44,719 nucleotides of DNA from Citrobacter sp. Res13-Sevr-PEB04-36 (GCF_015672735.1 NZ_JADABY010000040.1:1-44719); one strand, 5' to 3'. Positions 10,576 to 21,087 are shown, counted from the stretch's first letter. Translations and numbers: made by a program. Notes: a model not told the origin generated them from the sequence alone.

Positions 10576-10593
10576 CCCGGTTTGCACACCGGG
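10576..10593 (+). promoter_or_regulatory. pyrD leader hairpin next to the ribosome site
   Basis: CCCGG (10576-10580) pairs with CCGGG (10589-10593), just before the ribosome-binding region GGAGAG. In enteric pyrC and pyrD, CTP-dependent choice of transcription start decides whether the 5' end of the mRNA can form such a hairpin and block initiation. The hairpin is visible; the mechanism is carried over from those studies. Confidence 0.7.
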
Positions 10594-10608
10594 AATCCAG
10601 GAGAGTTC

Positions 10609-11619
10609 ATGTACTACCCCTTCGTTCGTAAAGCCCTTTTTCAGCTCGATCCAGAGCGCGCTCATGAATTGACATTCCAGCAATTACGTCGCATTACGGG
10701 CACGCCGCTCGAAGCGCTTGTCCGCCAGAAAGTCCCGGCAAAACCGGTGACCTGCATGGGGCTGACGTTTAAGAATCCGCTCGGTCTTGCCGCCGGACTG
10801 GATAAAGATGGGGAGTGCATTGATGCACTCGGTGCAATGGGGTTCGGCTCGATCGAGATTGGCACCGTGACGCCACGTCCTCAACCGGGTAACGATAAGC
10901 CGCGTCTTTTCCGTCTGGTTGATGCAGAAGGTTTGATCAACCGCATGGGCTTCAATAACCTGGGCGTTGATAACCTAGTAGAGAACGTTAAGAAATCGCA
11001 TTTTGACGGTATTCTCGGGATCAATATTGGTAAGAACAAAGATACCCCGGTAGAGAACGGCAAAGATGACTATCTGATTTGTATGGAAAAAGTCTATGCC
11101 TATGCTGGCTATATTGCGGTTAATATTTCCTCACCAAATACCCCAGGGTTACGCACGCTGCAATACGGCGAAGCACTGGATGATTTGCTGACGGCAATTA
11201 AAAATAAGCAAAACGATCTCCAGGCGATCCACCATAAATATGTTCCGGTGGCGGTAAAGATCGCACCGGATCTTTCTGAAGAAGAACTGATCCAGGTTGC
11301 CGACAGTTTAGTTCGCCATAATATTGATGGCGTCATTGCCACCAACACCACACTCGATCGCTCCCTCGTACAGGGAATGAAAAATTGCGATCAAATGGGG
11401 GGACTGAGTGGTCGACCGTTACAATTAAAAAGCACCGAAATTATTCGCATGTTGTCCCGGGAATTAAAAGGACAACTACCGATTATCGGGGTTGGCGGTA
11501 TCGACTCGGTCATTGCTGCGCGTGAGAAAATATCCGCAGGGGCTTCCCTGGTTCAGATTTATTCCGGCTTTATTTTTAAAGGTCCGCCGTTGATTAAAGA
11601 AATCATCACCAATATCTGA
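10609..11619 (+). CDS. pyrD: Dihydroorotate dehydrogenase (quinone), class 2
   Basis: Membrane-associated FMN enzyme oxidising dihydroorotate to orotate in pyrimidine synthesis, passing electrons to quinone. Its 336 residues equal E. coli PyrD. The N-terminal amphipathic helices ([20 protein letters not shown]) mark class 2, and the catalytic base Ser175 sits in [10 protein letters not shown]. The frame is open nine codons further upstream, but the ATG at 10609 follows a GGAGAG ribosome site and gives the known N-terminus. A PurR box and a leader hairpin lie upstream. It is divergent from ssuE with no elf fimbrial genes between them, unlike E. coli. Confidence 0.97.
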   Translation: MYYPFVRKALFQLDPERAHELTFQQLRRITGTPLEALVRQKVPAKPVTCMGLTFKNPLGLAAGLDKDGECIDALGAMGFGSIEIGTVTPRPQPGNDKPRLFRLVDAEGLINRMGFNNLGVDNLVENVKKSHFDGILGINIGKNKDTPVENGKDDYLICMEKVYAYAGYIAVNISSPNTPGLRTLQYGEALDDLLTAIKNKQNDLQAIHHKYVPVAVKIAPDLSEEELIQVADSLVRHNIDGVIATNTTLDRSLVQGMKNCDQMGGLSGRPLQLKSTEIIRMLSRELKGQLPIIGVGGIDSVIAAREKISAGASLVQIYSGFIFKGPPLIKEIITNI

Positions 11620-11636
11620 ATACTACCTTAATCACA

Positions 11637-11672
11637 AACCAGGGCTTTATTTCTGGCCCTGGTTGTTTTATA
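11637..11672 (+). terminator. Rho-independent terminator of pyrD
   Basis: AACCAGGGC (11637-11645) pairs with GCCCTGGTT (11656-11664) and is followed by GTTTTATATT, right after the pyrD stop. Confidence 0.85.
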
Positions 11673-11784
11673 TTCCTTTACTGTTGCTTATTTAAACATT
11701 CTGAGCTTTTATTATTAGGGCAATAAACGAAGCGGCAAAAGGATACTGTCGTAACGACGATGATTAAGGAATGGAGAGACACTG

Positions 11785-12327
11785 ATGCGAATTAAACCCG
11801 ACGATAACTGGCGCTGGTATTATGATGAAGAGCACGATCGTATGATGCTCGATTTAGCCAATGGCATGTTATTTCGTTCGCGTTTTGCGCGCAAAATGCT
11901 CACACCCGATGCATTCTCTCCGTCCGGTTTTTGCGTTGATGATGCCGCGCTTTATTTTTCTTTTGAAGAAAAGTGCCGTGACCTGGATTTAGCCAAAGAA
12001 CAAAAAGCGGAGCTGGTGCTCAATGCGTTGGTAGCTATTCGTTATCTGAAACCGCAAATGCCAAAAAGCTGGCACTTCGTGGCGCACACTGTTAGCTGGT
12101 CACCTGTCGTCGGCGACGCTGCCTGCGTGTATTTAAGCGATACCGAGGAACAGGTCAATCTGTTAGTGGTTGAGCCGGGGGAAAATGCGGCCCTGTGTCT
12201 GCTGGCACAGCCGGGTGTGGTTATTGCCGGGCGTACCATGCAGCTTGGTGACGCCATTAAAATCATGAATGACAGACTGAAACCGCAACTCCCTGTCGAC
12301 AGTTTCAGCCTTGAGCAAGCCGTTTAA
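11785..12327 (+). CDS. zapC: Cell division protein ZapC
   Basis: Cytoplasmic FtsZ-associated protein that bundles FtsZ protofilaments and stabilises the Z-ring. The 180 residues match E. coli ZapC (YcbW) in length and almost throughout in sequence ([34 protein letters not shown]...), with a more divergent stretch around residues 105-120. It is preceded by GGAGAG. Its stop codon overlaps the stop of convergent ycbX. Confidence 0.94.
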   Translation: MRIKPDDNWRWYYDEEHDRMMLDLANGMLFRSRFARKMLTPDAFSPSGFCVDDAALYFSFEEKCRDLDLAKEQKAELVLNALVAIRYLKPQMPKSWHFVAHTVSWSPVVGDAACVYLSDTEEQVNLLVVEPGENAALCLLAQPGVVIAGRTMQLGDAIKIMNDRLKPQLPVDSFSLEQAV

Positions 12328-13430
12328 CTCTCCAGCTTGACTGCCGTTTTTGGTACACAACTGCAGCAAAGAATCGTCCCGTCATCGCCAAGCGCTGATT
12401 TTTTCAGTGGGCTGACTTCGCCTTCTACCAGCCGAACCCGGCAGCATCCACAGATCCCCGCCCGGCAAGAATAGGGAACCCGGATCCCCTGATTTTCCAG
12501 TTGTTCCAGTAACACCTGCTGATTGTTGCCGCGAAAGGTGTGCCCCTGCCAGTCGATAAGCACGCTGGCATCAGGCTGCTGCTCGGTGACGGTATCATCG
12601 GATTCCGCAGCACGGTACGCTCTGGCGGGCCCGGTGGCCAGAATTTCAACCTCATCACCAACGCGGATCACGCCGCTGTTGCGGGCAATCAGATTCTGAC
12701 CAAAATCGACATCGCCGTTGTCCACCGCGCTGCGGAAGGTTTGCAGCGTTGCCAGCGGCTCGCCGGACGGATGCTTCTGACCTTTTTCAGGGCTAACGGT
12801 GGTGAAAATACAGCGGCTACAGGGTTTTGCCACATCAAAGATGACGTCACCAATACGAATTACCTTCCAGGTGTCCTCTTCCCAGGCGCCAGCCCCTGAG
12901 ACCACCAGATTGGGGCGAAACTGCTCCATTCTGATACTGGCCGGGCAGCGTTGCTGCACATCGCGCAGTGATGCTTCATTAGTCAGAAGGTAAGGAAAAC
13001 CATCGGCGAACGAGAGCGGTACGCCATCGTGGCGCTTCACCCGGCGCGTTAACTGCGAGCCAACCCAGCGCAACTGCACATCGCGCGAGAAAAAACCGCT
13101 GAGCCACTGATTGATAGCCGTTGGTGCAATACGTGCAGTAAAATGGTTTCCCCAGACTTCCGTTGGTGCATCCTGGGTGGCGAAGTCGGCAAAACGGACC
13201 AACGCGCTGCTGCCGTCGGGTGCGGTTAAGTGCAACCCATCGTGCAAAGGGGAAGGGGTAAAACGGACCATCTGGGGGAACTGCCGGGCGGTGATGAACG
13301 TTCCGTCGGGTTCGGTAACCATAAATATGCGGTCAAAGGCCAGACCGCTAACGTCTGCCAGGGCGTGCGTGAGCCCAATACCGCGCATTGATTTAACCGG
13401 ATGAACAAAAAGTCGGGTTAACGTTACCAC
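12324..13430 (-). CDS. ycbX: MOSC-domain reductase for N-hydroxylated compounds, with C-terminal ferredoxin domain
   Basis: Molybdenum-cofactor protein that detoxifies N-hydroxylated bases such as 6-hydroxylaminopurine in E. coli. Layout: MOSC N-terminal beta barrel (about 1-120), MOSC catalytic domain (about 125-265) with the segment [17 protein letters not shown] supplying the presumed Mo-ligating Cys, and a C-terminal 2Fe-2S ferredoxin domain with CRAGICGCC and a later CCSC. I placed the start at the GTG at 13430 (368 aa, [16 protein letters not shown]) because GAGGGA lies upstream and E. coli YcbX is 369 aa. An ATG 11 codons earlier is possible. It converges on zapC with overlapping stop codons. 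Confidence 0.92.
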   Translation of the reverse strand: MVTLTRLFVHPVKSMRGIGLTHALADVSGLAFDRIFMVTEPDGTFITARQFPQMVRFTPSPLHDGLHLTAPDGSSALVRFADFATQDAPTEVWGNHFTARIAPTAINQWLSGFFSRDVQLRWVGSQLTRRVKRHDGVPLSFADGFPYLLTNEASLRDVQQRCPASIRMEQFRPNLVVSGAGAWEEDTWKVIRIGDVIFDVAKPCSRCIFTTVSPEKGQKHPSGEPLATLQTFRSAVDNGDVDFGQNLIARNSGVIRVGDEVEILATGPARAYRAAESDDTVTEQQPDASVLIDWQGHTFRGNNQQVLLEQLENQGIRVPYSCRAGICGCCRVRLVEGEVSPLKKSALGDDGTILCCSCVPKTAVKLES

Positions 13431-13467
13431 TGTACAGTCCCTCGAACGAAAATAAGCCTTCAACTTT

Positions 13468-13495
13468 ATGACAAGGGCGCGAGATTAGCTATAAT
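13468..13495 (+). promoter_or_regulatory. Sigma-70 promoter of rlmL-uup
   Basis: The -10 TATAAT (13490-13495) is perfect. ATGACA (13468-13473) is a 5/6 match to the -35, with a 16-bp spacer. A GC-rich discriminator (GCGCAG) follows. It lies 33 bp before the rlmL ATG. Confidence 0.65.
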
Positions 13496-13528
13496 GCGCA
13501 GCAATTTTATTGGAGTAAAAGTGACATT

Positions 13529-15637
13529 ATGAATTCTCTGTTTGCCAGTACGGCCCGTGGGCTGGAAGAGCTGTTAAAAACTGAACTGGAAAACCTCGGC
13601 GCCGCGGAGTGCCAGGTGGTTCAGGGTGGGGTCCATTTTAAGGGCGACACGCGGCTTGTTTACCAGAGCCTGATGTGGAGCCGCCTGGCCTCGCGCATTA
13701 TCCTGCCAATGGGAGAGTGCAAGGTCTACAGCGATCTTGATCTGTACCTCGGTGTTCAGGCAATCGACTGGACAGAGATATTTAACCCTGGAGCGACGTT
13801 TGCCGTGCATTTTAGCGGCTTGAACGACACCATTCGTAACAGCCAGTACGGCGCATTAAAAGTAAAGGACGCGATTGTCGATTCCTTTACCCGTAAAAAT
13901 CTGGCGCGTCCGAATGTAGATCGTGAATCTCCCGATCTGCGTATTAACGTCTGGCTGAACAAAGATACCGCCAGCATTGCACTCGATCTTAGCGGTGATG
14001 GTCTGCATCAGCGCGGCTATCGCGATCGTGCCGGTCAGGCGCCGATCAAAGAGACATTGGCTGCGGCCATCGTGATGCGTTCTGGCTGGCAGCCGGGTAC
14101 GCCGCTGCTCGACCCAATGTGTGGTTCCGGTACGCTGCTGATTGAAGCCGCGATGTGGGCAACCGATCGCGCACCCGGTCTGCATCGTGGCTACTGGGGC
14201 TTTAACGGTTGGGCGCAGCATGATGAAGCAGTCTGGCAAGAGGTGAAAGCGGAGGCACAGGTTCGCGCGCGTAAAGGGCTGGCGGACTATACATCGCACT
14301 TCTATGGCTCTGATAGCGATGCGCGAGTAATTGAAAAAGCGCGCAGCAACGCCCGCCGCGCAGGGATTGCCGATCTGGTGACGTTTGACGTCAAAGATGT
14401 GGCGAAACTGAGCAATCCGTTACCGAAAGGTCCGTATGGCACGGTTATCAGCAACCCGCCGTACGGTGAACGTCTGGATAGCGAACCGGCGCTGATCGCA
14501 TTGCACAGCCTGCTGGGCCGCACGATGAAAAACCAGTTTGGCGGCTGGAACTTGTCTCTGTTCAGCGCCTCTCCTGATTTGCTCAGCAGCCTGCAATTGC
14601 GCGCTGATAAGCAGTTTAAAGCTAAAAATGGCCCGCTGGACTGCGTACAGAAAAACTATCACGTCGCAGAAACCACCGCAGACAGCAAACCTGCAACGGT
14701 GGCAGAAGACTATGCTAACCGCCTGCGTAAAAATATTAAGAAGCTGGAAAAATGGGCGCGTCAGGAAGGCATTGAATGCTATCGCTTGTACGATGCTGAT
14801 TTGCCGGAATACAACGTCGCGGTTGATCGCTACGGCGACTGGGTCGTGGTTCAGGAGTATGCACCGCCGAAGACTGTTGATGCTCAAAAGGCTCGTCAGC
14901 GTCTTTTCGACATCATTGCCGCCACGCTGTCGGTGCTGGATATTGCGCCGAATAAACTGGTGCTGAAAACCCGTGAACGGCAGAAAGGGAAAAATCAGTA
15001 TCAGAAGATGAATGAGAAGGGCGAATTCATTGAGGTGAGCGAGTACAACGCGCGCCTGTGGGTTAACCTGACCGACTATCTTGATACCGGTCTGTTCCTG
15101 GATCACCGTATTGCTCGCCGCATGCTGGGCCAGATGAGCAAGGGTAAAGATTTCCTCAATCTGTTCTCTTATACCGGTAGCGCCAGCGTACATGCCGGAC
15201 TCGGCGGTGCACGCAGTACCACTACGGTCGACATGTCTCGCACTTATCTCGAGTGGGCGGAACGTAACCTGCGACTCAACGGGCTGAGCGGTCGTGCGCA
15301 CCGTTTAATTCAGGCTGACTGCCTGGGCTGGCTGCGAGAAGCCAATGAACAATTTGATCTGATCTTCATCGACCCACCGACCTTCTCTAACTCTAAACGT
15401 ATGGAAGACTCGTTTGACGTGCAGCGCGATCATCTGGCGCTGATGAAAGATCTGAAGCGTCTGCTGCGTAAAGACGGCACGATCATGTTCTCTAACAACA
15501 AACGTGGATTCCGTATGGATCTCGAGGGTTTGGCTGAACTGGGATTGCAAGCACAAGAAATTACCCAAAAAACGCTTTCCCAGGACTTTGCCCGTAACCG
15601 TCAGATTCACAACTGCTGGCTGATTACCGCAGCCTGA
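13529..15637 (+). CDS. rlmL: Bifunctional 23S rRNA methyltransferase RlmKL (m7G2069 / m2G2445)
   Basis: Fused enzyme that makes m2G2445 (N-terminal half) and m7G2069 (C-terminal half) in 23S rRNA. The 702 residues equal E. coli RlmL. Layout: THUMP domain (about 1-155), RlmL methyltransferase with SAM motif [14 protein letters not shown] and catalytic NPPY at residues 309-312, then the RlmK methyltransferase with [16 protein letters not shown] and DPPTF at 615-619. It is followed 12 bases later by uup, which has its own AAAGGA ribosome site, so the two are likely co-transcribed. Confidence 0.97.
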   Translation: MNSLFASTARGLEELLKTELENLGAAECQVVQGGVHFKGDTRLVYQSLMWSRLASRIILPMGECKVYSDLDLYLGVQAIDWTEIFNPGATFAVHFSGLNDTIRNSQYGALKVKDAIVDSFTRKNLARPNVDRESPDLRINVWLNKDTASIALDLSGDGLHQRGYRDRAGQAPIKETLAAAIVMRSGWQPGTPLLDPMCGSGTLLIEAAMWATDRAPGLHRGYWGFNGWAQHDEAVWQEVKAEAQVRARKGLADYTSHFYGSDSDARVIEKARSNARRAGIADLVTFDVKDVAKLSNPLPKGPYGTVISNPPYGERLDSEPALIALHSLLGRTMKNQFGGWNLSLFSASPDLLSSLQLRADKQFKAKNGPLDCVQKNYHVAETTADSKPATVAEDYANRLRKNIKKLEKWARQEGIECYRLYDADLPEYNVAVDRYGDWVVVQEYAPPKTVDAQKARQRLFDIIAATLSVLDIAPNKLVLKTRERQKGKNQYQKMNEKGEFIEVSEYNARLWVNLTDYLDTGLFLDHRIARRMLGQMSKGKDFLNLFSYTGSASVHAGLGGARSTTTVDMSRTYLEWAERNLRLNGLSGRAHRLIQADCLGWLREANEQFDLIFIDPPTFSNSKRMEDSFDVQRDHLALMKDLKRLLRKDGTIMFSNNKRGFRMDLEGLAELGLQAQEITQKTLSQDFARNRQIHNCWLITAA

Positions 15638-15649
15638 AAGGAAAAATAA

Positions 15650-17557
15650 ATGTCATTAATCAGTATGCATGGTGCATGGCTGTCGTTTAGCGATGCGCCG
15701 CTTCTTGATAATGCTGAACTGCATATCGAAGATAACGAACGCGTCTGTCTGGTTGGTCGCAATGGCGCGGGTAAATCGACGCTGATGAAGATCCTCAACC
15801 GCGAACAGGGTCTTGACGACGGACGTATTATTTATGAACAGGATCTGGTTGTGGCGCGTCTGCAGCAGGATCCACCGCGTAATGTGCAGGGTAGCGTCTA
15901 CGATTTCGTTGCCGAAGGTATTGCAGAACAAGCGGTTTACCTCAAACGTTATCACGATATCTCGCATCTGGTGATCACCGATCCGAGTGATAAAAACCTG
16001 CAGGAACTGGCGAAGGTTCAGGAACAGCTGGATCACCACAATCTGTGGCAGTTGGAAAGCCGTATCAACGAAGTACTGGAACAGCTTGGGCTCGAACCAG
16101 ACATGGAGCTGGCATCGCTTTCCGGCGGCTGGCTGCGAAAAGCTGCGCTGGGCCGGGCGTTAGTGAGCAATCCGCGCATATTGCTGCTGGATGAACCGAC
16201 CAACCACCTGGATATTGAAACCATCGACTGGCTGGAAGGGTTCCTGAAAACCTTTAACGGAACGATCATTTTTATTTCCCACGACCGTTCGTTTATTCGC
16301 AATATGGCAACGCGCATTGTCGATCTCGATCGCGGCAAGCTGGTGACCTACCCAGGAAATTACGATCAGTACCTGCTGGAGAAAGAAGAAGCGCTGCGGG
16401 TAGAAGAGCTACAGAATGCGGAGTTTGATCGCAAACTGGCGCAGGAAGAAGTCTGGATCCGCCAAGGCATTAAAGCACGCCGTACCCGTAACGAAGGCCG
16501 TGTGCGTGCGCTGAAGGCGATGCGTCGGGAGCGGGGTGAACGTCGCGAAGTGATGGGCACCGCCAGGATGCAGGTTGAAGAGGCGAGCCGCTCGGGCAAA
16601 ATCGTCTTTGAAATAGAGAATGTTGATTACCAGATCAAGGGCAAGCAACTGATAAAAGACTTCTCGGCGCAGGTACAGCGTAGTGACAAAATTGCGTTAA
16701 TTGGACCTAACGGTTGCGGTAAAACAACGCTGATCAAGCTGATGTTGGGTCAGTTACAGGCTGATAGCGGTCGTATCCATGTGGGTACAAAACTGGAAGT
16801 GGCCTATTTTGACCAGCACCGCGCGGAACTGGATCCCGATAAAACCGTTATGGATAACCTTGCGGAAGGTAAGCAAGAAGTGATGGTTAACGGTAAACCG
16901 CGCCACGTTCTGGGCTACCTGCAGGACTTCCTGTTTCATCCTAAACGGGCGATGACACCAGTGCGGGCGCTCTCTGGTGGGGAGCGAAATCGTCTGCTGC
17001 TGGCACGTCTTTTTCTGAAGCCCAGTAATCTTTTGATTCTCGATGAACCAACGAACGATCTCGACGTCGAAACGCTGGAACTGCTCGAAGAGCTGATTGA
17101 CGGTTATCAGGGCACCGTTCTGCTGGTCAGCCACGATCGTCAGTTTGTAGATAACACTGTAACGGAGTGTTGGATCTTCGAAGGTGGCGGCAAAATTGGT
17201 CGTTATGTAGGCGGTTACCACGATGCTCGTGAACAGCAATCACAGTATGTGGCGTTTAAACAGCCAGTCGCGAAAAAAATAGAGGAAGTTGCTGCTCCTA
17301 AAGCAGAAATTGTAAAACGCGGCACCAGCAAACTAAGCTATAAACTACAGCGCGAACTGGAGCTGCTCCCCGCTCAACTCGAAGAGCTGGAAGCTAAACT
17401 GGAAACGTTACAAGCTCAGGTCGCTGATGCCTCATTTTTCAGCCAGCCGCATGAGCAAACGCAGCGGGTATTAGCTAACCTGAGCGAAGCGGAACAAGAA
17501 CTTGAGCAAGCCTTTGAGCGCTGGGAGTATCTTGAGTCTTTGAAGAATGGCGCATAA
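15650..17557 (+). CDS. uup: ABC-F family ATPase Uup
   Basis: Soluble ABC-F protein with ribosome- and branched-DNA-related roles; loss in E. coli raises precise transposon excision. It has two ABC cassettes and no membrane segments. The first has Walker A GRNGAGKS at residues 36-43, signature LSGGW and Walker B ILLLDEPTNHLD. The second has Walker A GPNGCGKT from residue 352, signature ALSGGERNR and LLILDEPTNDLD. The linker is rich in charged helix (about residues 240-300), and the C-terminal ~90 residues form the coiled coil typical of Uup. The length of 635 aa is as expected. Confidence 0.96.
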   Translation: MSLISMHGAWLSFSDAPLLDNAELHIEDNERVCLVGRNGAGKSTLMKILNREQGLDDGRIIYEQDLVVARLQQDPPRNVQGSVYDFVAEGIAEQAVYLKRYHDISHLVITDPSDKNLQELAKVQEQLDHHNLWQLESRINEVLEQLGLEPDMELASLSGGWLRKAALGRALVSNPRILLLDEPTNHLDIETIDWLEGFLKTFNGTIIFISHDRSFIRNMATRIVDLDRGKLVTYPGNYDQYLLEKEEALRVEELQNAEFDRKLAQEEVWIRQGIKARRTRNEGRVRALKAMRRERGERREVMGTARMQVEEASRSGKIVFEIENVDYQIKGKQLIKDFSAQVQRSDKIALIGPNGCGKTTLIKLMLGQLQADSGRIHVGTKLEVAYFDQHRAELDPDKTVMDNLAEGKQEVMVNGKPRHVLGYLQDFLFHPKRAMTPVRALSGGERNRLLLARLFLKPSNLLILDEPTNDLDVETLELLEELIDGYQGTVLLVSHDRQFVDNTVTECWIFEGGGKIGRYVGGYHDAREQQSQYVAFKQPVAKKIEEVAAPKAEIVKRGTSKLSYKLQRELELLPAQLEELEAKLETLQAQVADASFFSQPHEQTQRVLANLSEAEQELEQAFERWEYLESLKNGA

Positions 17558-17571
17558 TTAAAGGAGCGCAT

Positions 17572-18825
17572 ATGTGCGAACATCACCATGCCGCGAAGCA
17601 TATTTTATGCTCGCAGTGTGACATGCTGGTGGCATTACCGAGCCTTACGCATGGTCAAAAAGCGGCATGTCCGAGATGTGGCACGACATTAACTGTTGCG
17701 TGGGACGCGCCAAGGCAGCGTCCCACTGCTTATGTTATCGCAGCATTGTTCATGCTGCTTTTATCGAACCTCTTTCCGTTTGTGAACATGAATGTCGCTG
17801 GAGTGAGCAGTGAAGTGACGCTGCTGGAAATTCCCGGTGTTCTGTTTTCGGAAGACTACGCCAGCCTCGGTACCTTCTTTTTATTATTTGTGCAGTTGGT
17901 TCCCGCCTTTTGCTTGTTCACCATCTTACTGCTGGTGAATCGGGCTGAGATGCCCTGGCGGCTTAAAGCGTGGCTTGCGCGTATTCTTTTTCAATTAAAA
18001 AGCTGGGGGATGGCAGAAATCTTCCTCGCTGGCGTGCTGGTGAGCTTTGTTAAGCTAATGGCCTATGGTGATATCGGCGTGGGCAGTAGTTTCATCCCTT
18101 GGTGTCTATTTTGTGTTCTTCAGCTGCGCGCCTTTCAGTGTGTCGATCGGCGCTGGTTGTGGGATGATATCGCCCCGATGCCGGAGGTTAAGCAAGTCTT
18201 AAAACCCGGTGTTCCTGGTATCCGACAGGGATTACGTTCATGTTCCTGTTGTACCGCGATCCTTCCCGCCGATGAGCCGGTCTGCCCGCGCTGTCAGACA
18301 ACGGGATATGTGCGGCGTAAGAACAGTCTGCAATGGACGCTGGCGCTTCTGTTTACGTCGATCATGCTTTATCTGCCCGCCAATATTATGCCGATCATGA
18401 TTACTGACTTATTAGGGTCAAAACTGCCGTCGACGATTATTGAAGGCGTTGTTTTAATCTGGAGTGAAGGCTCTTATCCGGTGGCGGCGGTCATCTTTAT
18501 TGCCAGTATTTTGGTGCCAACGTTAAAAATGATCGCGATTGCCTGGTTGTGCTGGGATGCCAAGGGGCACGGCAAACGCGACAGCGAGCGCATGCACCTG
18601 ATTTATGAAGTTGTAGAATTTGTCGGTCGGTGGTCAATGATCGATGTTTTTGTGATTGCGGTACTCTCTGCGTTGGTGCGTATGGGAGGGTTGATGAACA
18701 TTTATCCTGCAATGGGTGCTTTGATGTTTGCTTTAGTCGTCATTATGACAATGTTTTCTGCGATGACATTTGATCCACGTCTGTCGTGGGACCGTGAACC
18801 AGAACCAGGCCATGAGGAGTCCTGA
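17572..18825 (+). CDS. pqiA: Intermembrane transport protein PqiA
   Basis: Polytopic inner-membrane partner of the PqiABC lipid-transport system, induced by paraquat through SoxRS in E. coli. The 417 residues show two repeated PqiA domains, each opening with a Cys-rich zinc-ribbon: CSQC (13-16) with CPRC (33-36), and SCSCC with CPRC about 220 residues later. Each is followed by about four hydrophobic segments. AAAGGAG precedes the ATG. pqiB starts 4 bases after its stop. Confidence 0.95.
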   Translation: MCEHHHAAKHILCSQCDMLVALPSLTHGQKAACPRCGTTLTVAWDAPRQRPTAYVIAALFMLLLSNLFPFVNMNVAGVSSEVTLLEIPGVLFSEDYASLGTFFLLFVQLVPAFCLFTILLLVNRAEMPWRLKAWLARILFQLKSWGMAEIFLAGVLVSFVKLMAYGDIGVGSSFIPWCLFCVLQLRAFQCVDRRWLWDDIAPMPEVKQVLKPGVPGIRQGLRSCSCCTAILPADEPVCPRCQTTGYVRRKNSLQWTLALLFTSIMLYLPANIMPIMITDLLGSKLPSTIIEGVVLIWSEGSYPVAAVIFIASILVPTLKMIAIAWLCWDAKGHGKRDSERMHLIYEVVEFVGRWSMIDVFVIAVLSALVRMGGLMNIYPAMGALMFALVVIMTMFSAMTFDPRLSWDREPEPGHEES

Positions 18826-18829
18826 CAGC

Positions 18830-20470
18830 ATGGAATCTAAAAGTGGGGAAGCCAAAGTGCAAAAGGTTAAAAACTGGTCGCCCGTGTGGATATTTCCAAT
18901 CGTCACTGCACTCATCGGCGCGTGGGTCCTGTTTTATCACTACAGTCATCAGGGGCCAGTCGTTACGTTGATTACGACTAATGCCGAAGGTATTGAGGGT
19001 GGCAAGACAACAATCAAGAGCCGCAGCGTGGATGTCGGCGTCGTCGAGAGCGCCACGCTAACAGACGATTTGACCCATGTGGAAATTAAAGCGCGTCTCA
19101 ACTCGGGTATGGAAAAGCTGCTGCATAAAGACTCGGTCTTTTGGGTGGTGAAACCGCAGGTGGGACGTGAGGGAATCAGCGGCTTAGGTACATTGCTTTC
19201 CGGGGCTTATATTGAACTGCAGCCGGGAAACAAAGGCAGCCAGCTCAGTAATTATCAATTGCTGGACTCTCCACCACTGGCGCCGCCAGATGCGAAGGGG
19301 ATCCGCGTAATTTTAGACAGCAAAAAAGCTGGCCAGTTAAGCCCTGGGGACCCGGTGCTATTTCGTGGATATCGCGTGGGGTCAGTTGAGACCAGCACCT
19401 TTGATGCGCAAAAACGCTCAATCAGCTATCAGCTTTTCATCAATGCGCCAAACGATCGCCTTGTTACCAGCAACGTTCGTTTCTGGAAAGACAGCGGTAT
19501 TGCCGTCGATCTCACTTCTGCTGGGATGCGCGTGGAAATGGGGTCACTTACCACGCTGTTCGGCGGTGGAGTCAGTTTTGATGTGCCGGAGGGGTTAGAA
19601 CAAGGGCAGCCAGTCGCACAACAGGCCACGTTCAGCCTCTATGATGATCAGAAAAGTATTCAGGATTCGCTGTATACGGACCATATTGATTACCTGATGT
19701 TCTTTAAAGATTCGATTCGTGGGTTGCAGCCTGGTGCCCCGCTGGAGTTCCGTGGTATTCGTCTCGGTACGGTTAGCAAGGTGCCTTTCTTTGCACCGAA
19801 TATGCGTCAGGTCTTTAACAACGATTACCGTATTCCGGTTCTGGTACGTATCGAACCTGAACGTCTGAAGGCACAGTTAGGGGAAGAGACCGATGTGGGT
19901 GCCCACCTGGCCGAGTTGCTTAAGCGCGGACTGCGAGGATCGTTGAAAACGGGGAACCTGGTCACTGGCGCGCTGTATGTCGATCTTGACTTCTATCCGA
20001 AAGAACCACCGATTACGGGTGTGCGTGAATTTAATGGTTATCAAATTATCCCGACTGTGAGCGGTGGCCTGGCGCAGATCCAGCAGCGTCTGATGGAAGC
20101 TCTGGATAAGATTAATAATTTGCCTCTGAACCCGATGATTGAGCAGGCGACCACTACGCTTTCAGAAAGCCAGCGCACGATGAAACATCTGCAAACTACG
20201 CTGGATAATATGAATAAGATAACCGGTAGCCAGTCGATGCAGCAGCTCCCTGCGGATATGCAGAACACTCTGCGCGAGCTTAATCGTAGTATGCAAGGCT
20301 TCCAGCCGGGGTCCGCGGCCTATAACAAGATGGTGGCGGATATGCAGCGTCTTGATCAGGTTCTGCGTGAACTGCAACCGGTTCTGAAAACGCTGAACGA
20401 TAAGAGTAACGCGCTGGTGTTTGAAGCGAAGGACAAAAAAGATCCAGAGCCGAAGAGGGCGAAACAATGA
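18830..20470 (+). CDS. pqiB: Intermembrane transport protein PqiB (MCE protein)
   Basis: Forms a periplasm-spanning tube of stacked MCE rings that moves lipids between inner and outer membrane. It has one N-terminal transmembrane helix (WSPVWIFPIVTALIGAWVLFY, residues 17-37), then three MCE domains with the recurring 'LFRGYRVGSV / EFRGIRLGTV' signature, and a long C-terminal helical needle (about 430-530). The open frame extends 20 codons upstream inside pqiA. The ATG at 18830, 4 bases after the pqiA stop, gives 546 aa as in E. coli. Confidence 0.95.
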   Translation: MESKSGEAKVQKVKNWSPVWIFPIVTALIGAWVLFYHYSHQGPVVTLITTNAEGIEGGKTTIKSRSVDVGVVESATLTDDLTHVEIKARLNSGMEKLLHKDSVFWVVKPQVGREGISGLGTLLSGAYIELQPGNKGSQLSNYQLLDSPPLAPPDAKGIRVILDSKKAGQLSPGDPVLFRGYRVGSVETSTFDAQKRSISYQLFINAPNDRLVTSNVRFWKDSGIAVDLTSAGMRVEMGSLTTLFGGGVSFDVPEGLEQGQPVAQQATFSLYDDQKSIQDSLYTDHIDYLMFFKDSIRGLQPGAPLEFRGIRLGTVSKVPFFAPNMRQVFNNDYRIPVLVRIEPERLKAQLGEETDVGAHLAELLKRGLRGSLKTGNLVTGALYVDLDFYPKEPPITGVREFNGYQIIPTVSGGLAQIQQRLMEALDKINNLPLNPMIEQATTTLSESQRTMKHLQTTLDNMNKITGSQSMQQLPADMQNTLRELNRSMQGFQPGSAAYNKMVADMQRLDQVLRELQPVLKTLNDKSNALVFEAKDKKDPEPKRAKQ

Positions 20471-21030
20471 AAAAGTGGCTAGTGGTGATGATGGCGGTCT
20501 GGCTGACGTCATGCAGCTCAAGCGGAGAGAATAAAAGCTATTACCAGCTTCCTATCGCCCAGGGCGGCGTACAGAGTACCGCCAGCCAGGGAAACCGTCT
20601 GCTGTGGGTTGAGCAGGTAGCGGTTCCGGATTACCTGGCGGGAAATGGCGTGGTGTACCAAACCAGTGATGTGAAATACGTCATTGCTAATAGCAATCTG
20701 TGGGCTAGCCCGTTAGATCAGCAGTTGCGCAATACCCTTGTCGCCAACCTCAGCACACAGTTGCCAGGGTGGGTGGTTGCCTCTCAGCCCTTGGGCAGTA
20801 CGCAGGACACACTCAACGTGACAGTGACCGGCTTCCATGGCCGCTACGATGGTAAAGTGATTGTCAGCGGTGAATGGTTGCTGAATCACCAGGGACAACT
20901 GATTAAGCGCCCGTTCCACATCGAAGCCGTGCAGACGCAGGATGGCTATGATGAGATGGTGAAGGTGCTGGCTAACGCCTGGACCCAGGAGGCGACGGCT
21001 ATCGCTCAAGAGCTGAAACGTATTCCTTAA
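20467..21030 (+). CDS. pqiC: Outer-membrane lipoprotein PqiC
   Basis: Lipoprotein that docks the PqiB tube at the outer membrane (formerly YmbA). It is 187 aa with a lipoprotein signal MKKWLVVMMAVWLTSC; the lipobox is LTSC with the modified Cys at residue 16. Ser at +2 predicts sorting to the outer membrane. The body is an ABC-type transport auxiliary domain (DUF330). The start overlaps the pqiB stop in ATGA. It is the last gene of the operon, followed by a strong terminator. Confidence 0.94.
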   Translation: MKKWLVVMMAVWLTSCSSSGENKSYYQLPIAQGGVQSTASQGNRLLWVEQVAVPDYLAGNGVVYQTSDVKYVIANSNLWASPLDQQLRNTLVANLSTQLPGWVVASQPLGSTQDTLNVTVTGFHGRYDGKVIVSGEWLLNHQGQLIKRPFHIEAVQTQDGYDEMVKVLANAWTQEATAIAQELKRIP

Positions 21031-21051
21031 GCTTAAATAATTGTAAATTCC

Positions 21052-21087
21052 ACCGCCTTCGGCTCTGCGCCCGAGGCGGTTTTTTTT
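21052..21087 (+). terminator. Rho-independent terminator of pqiABC
   Basis: CCGCCTTCGG pairs, with a one-base bulge, with CCGAGGCGG and is followed by a run of eight T, an A and more T. This is a strong intrinsic terminator after pqiC. Confidence 0.85.

Noticed and set aside
14420-15301. A 293-aa open frame on the minus strand opposite rlmL
   Set aside because: It lies wholly inside the RlmKL coding region, starts without a ribosome site and shows no recognisable motif.
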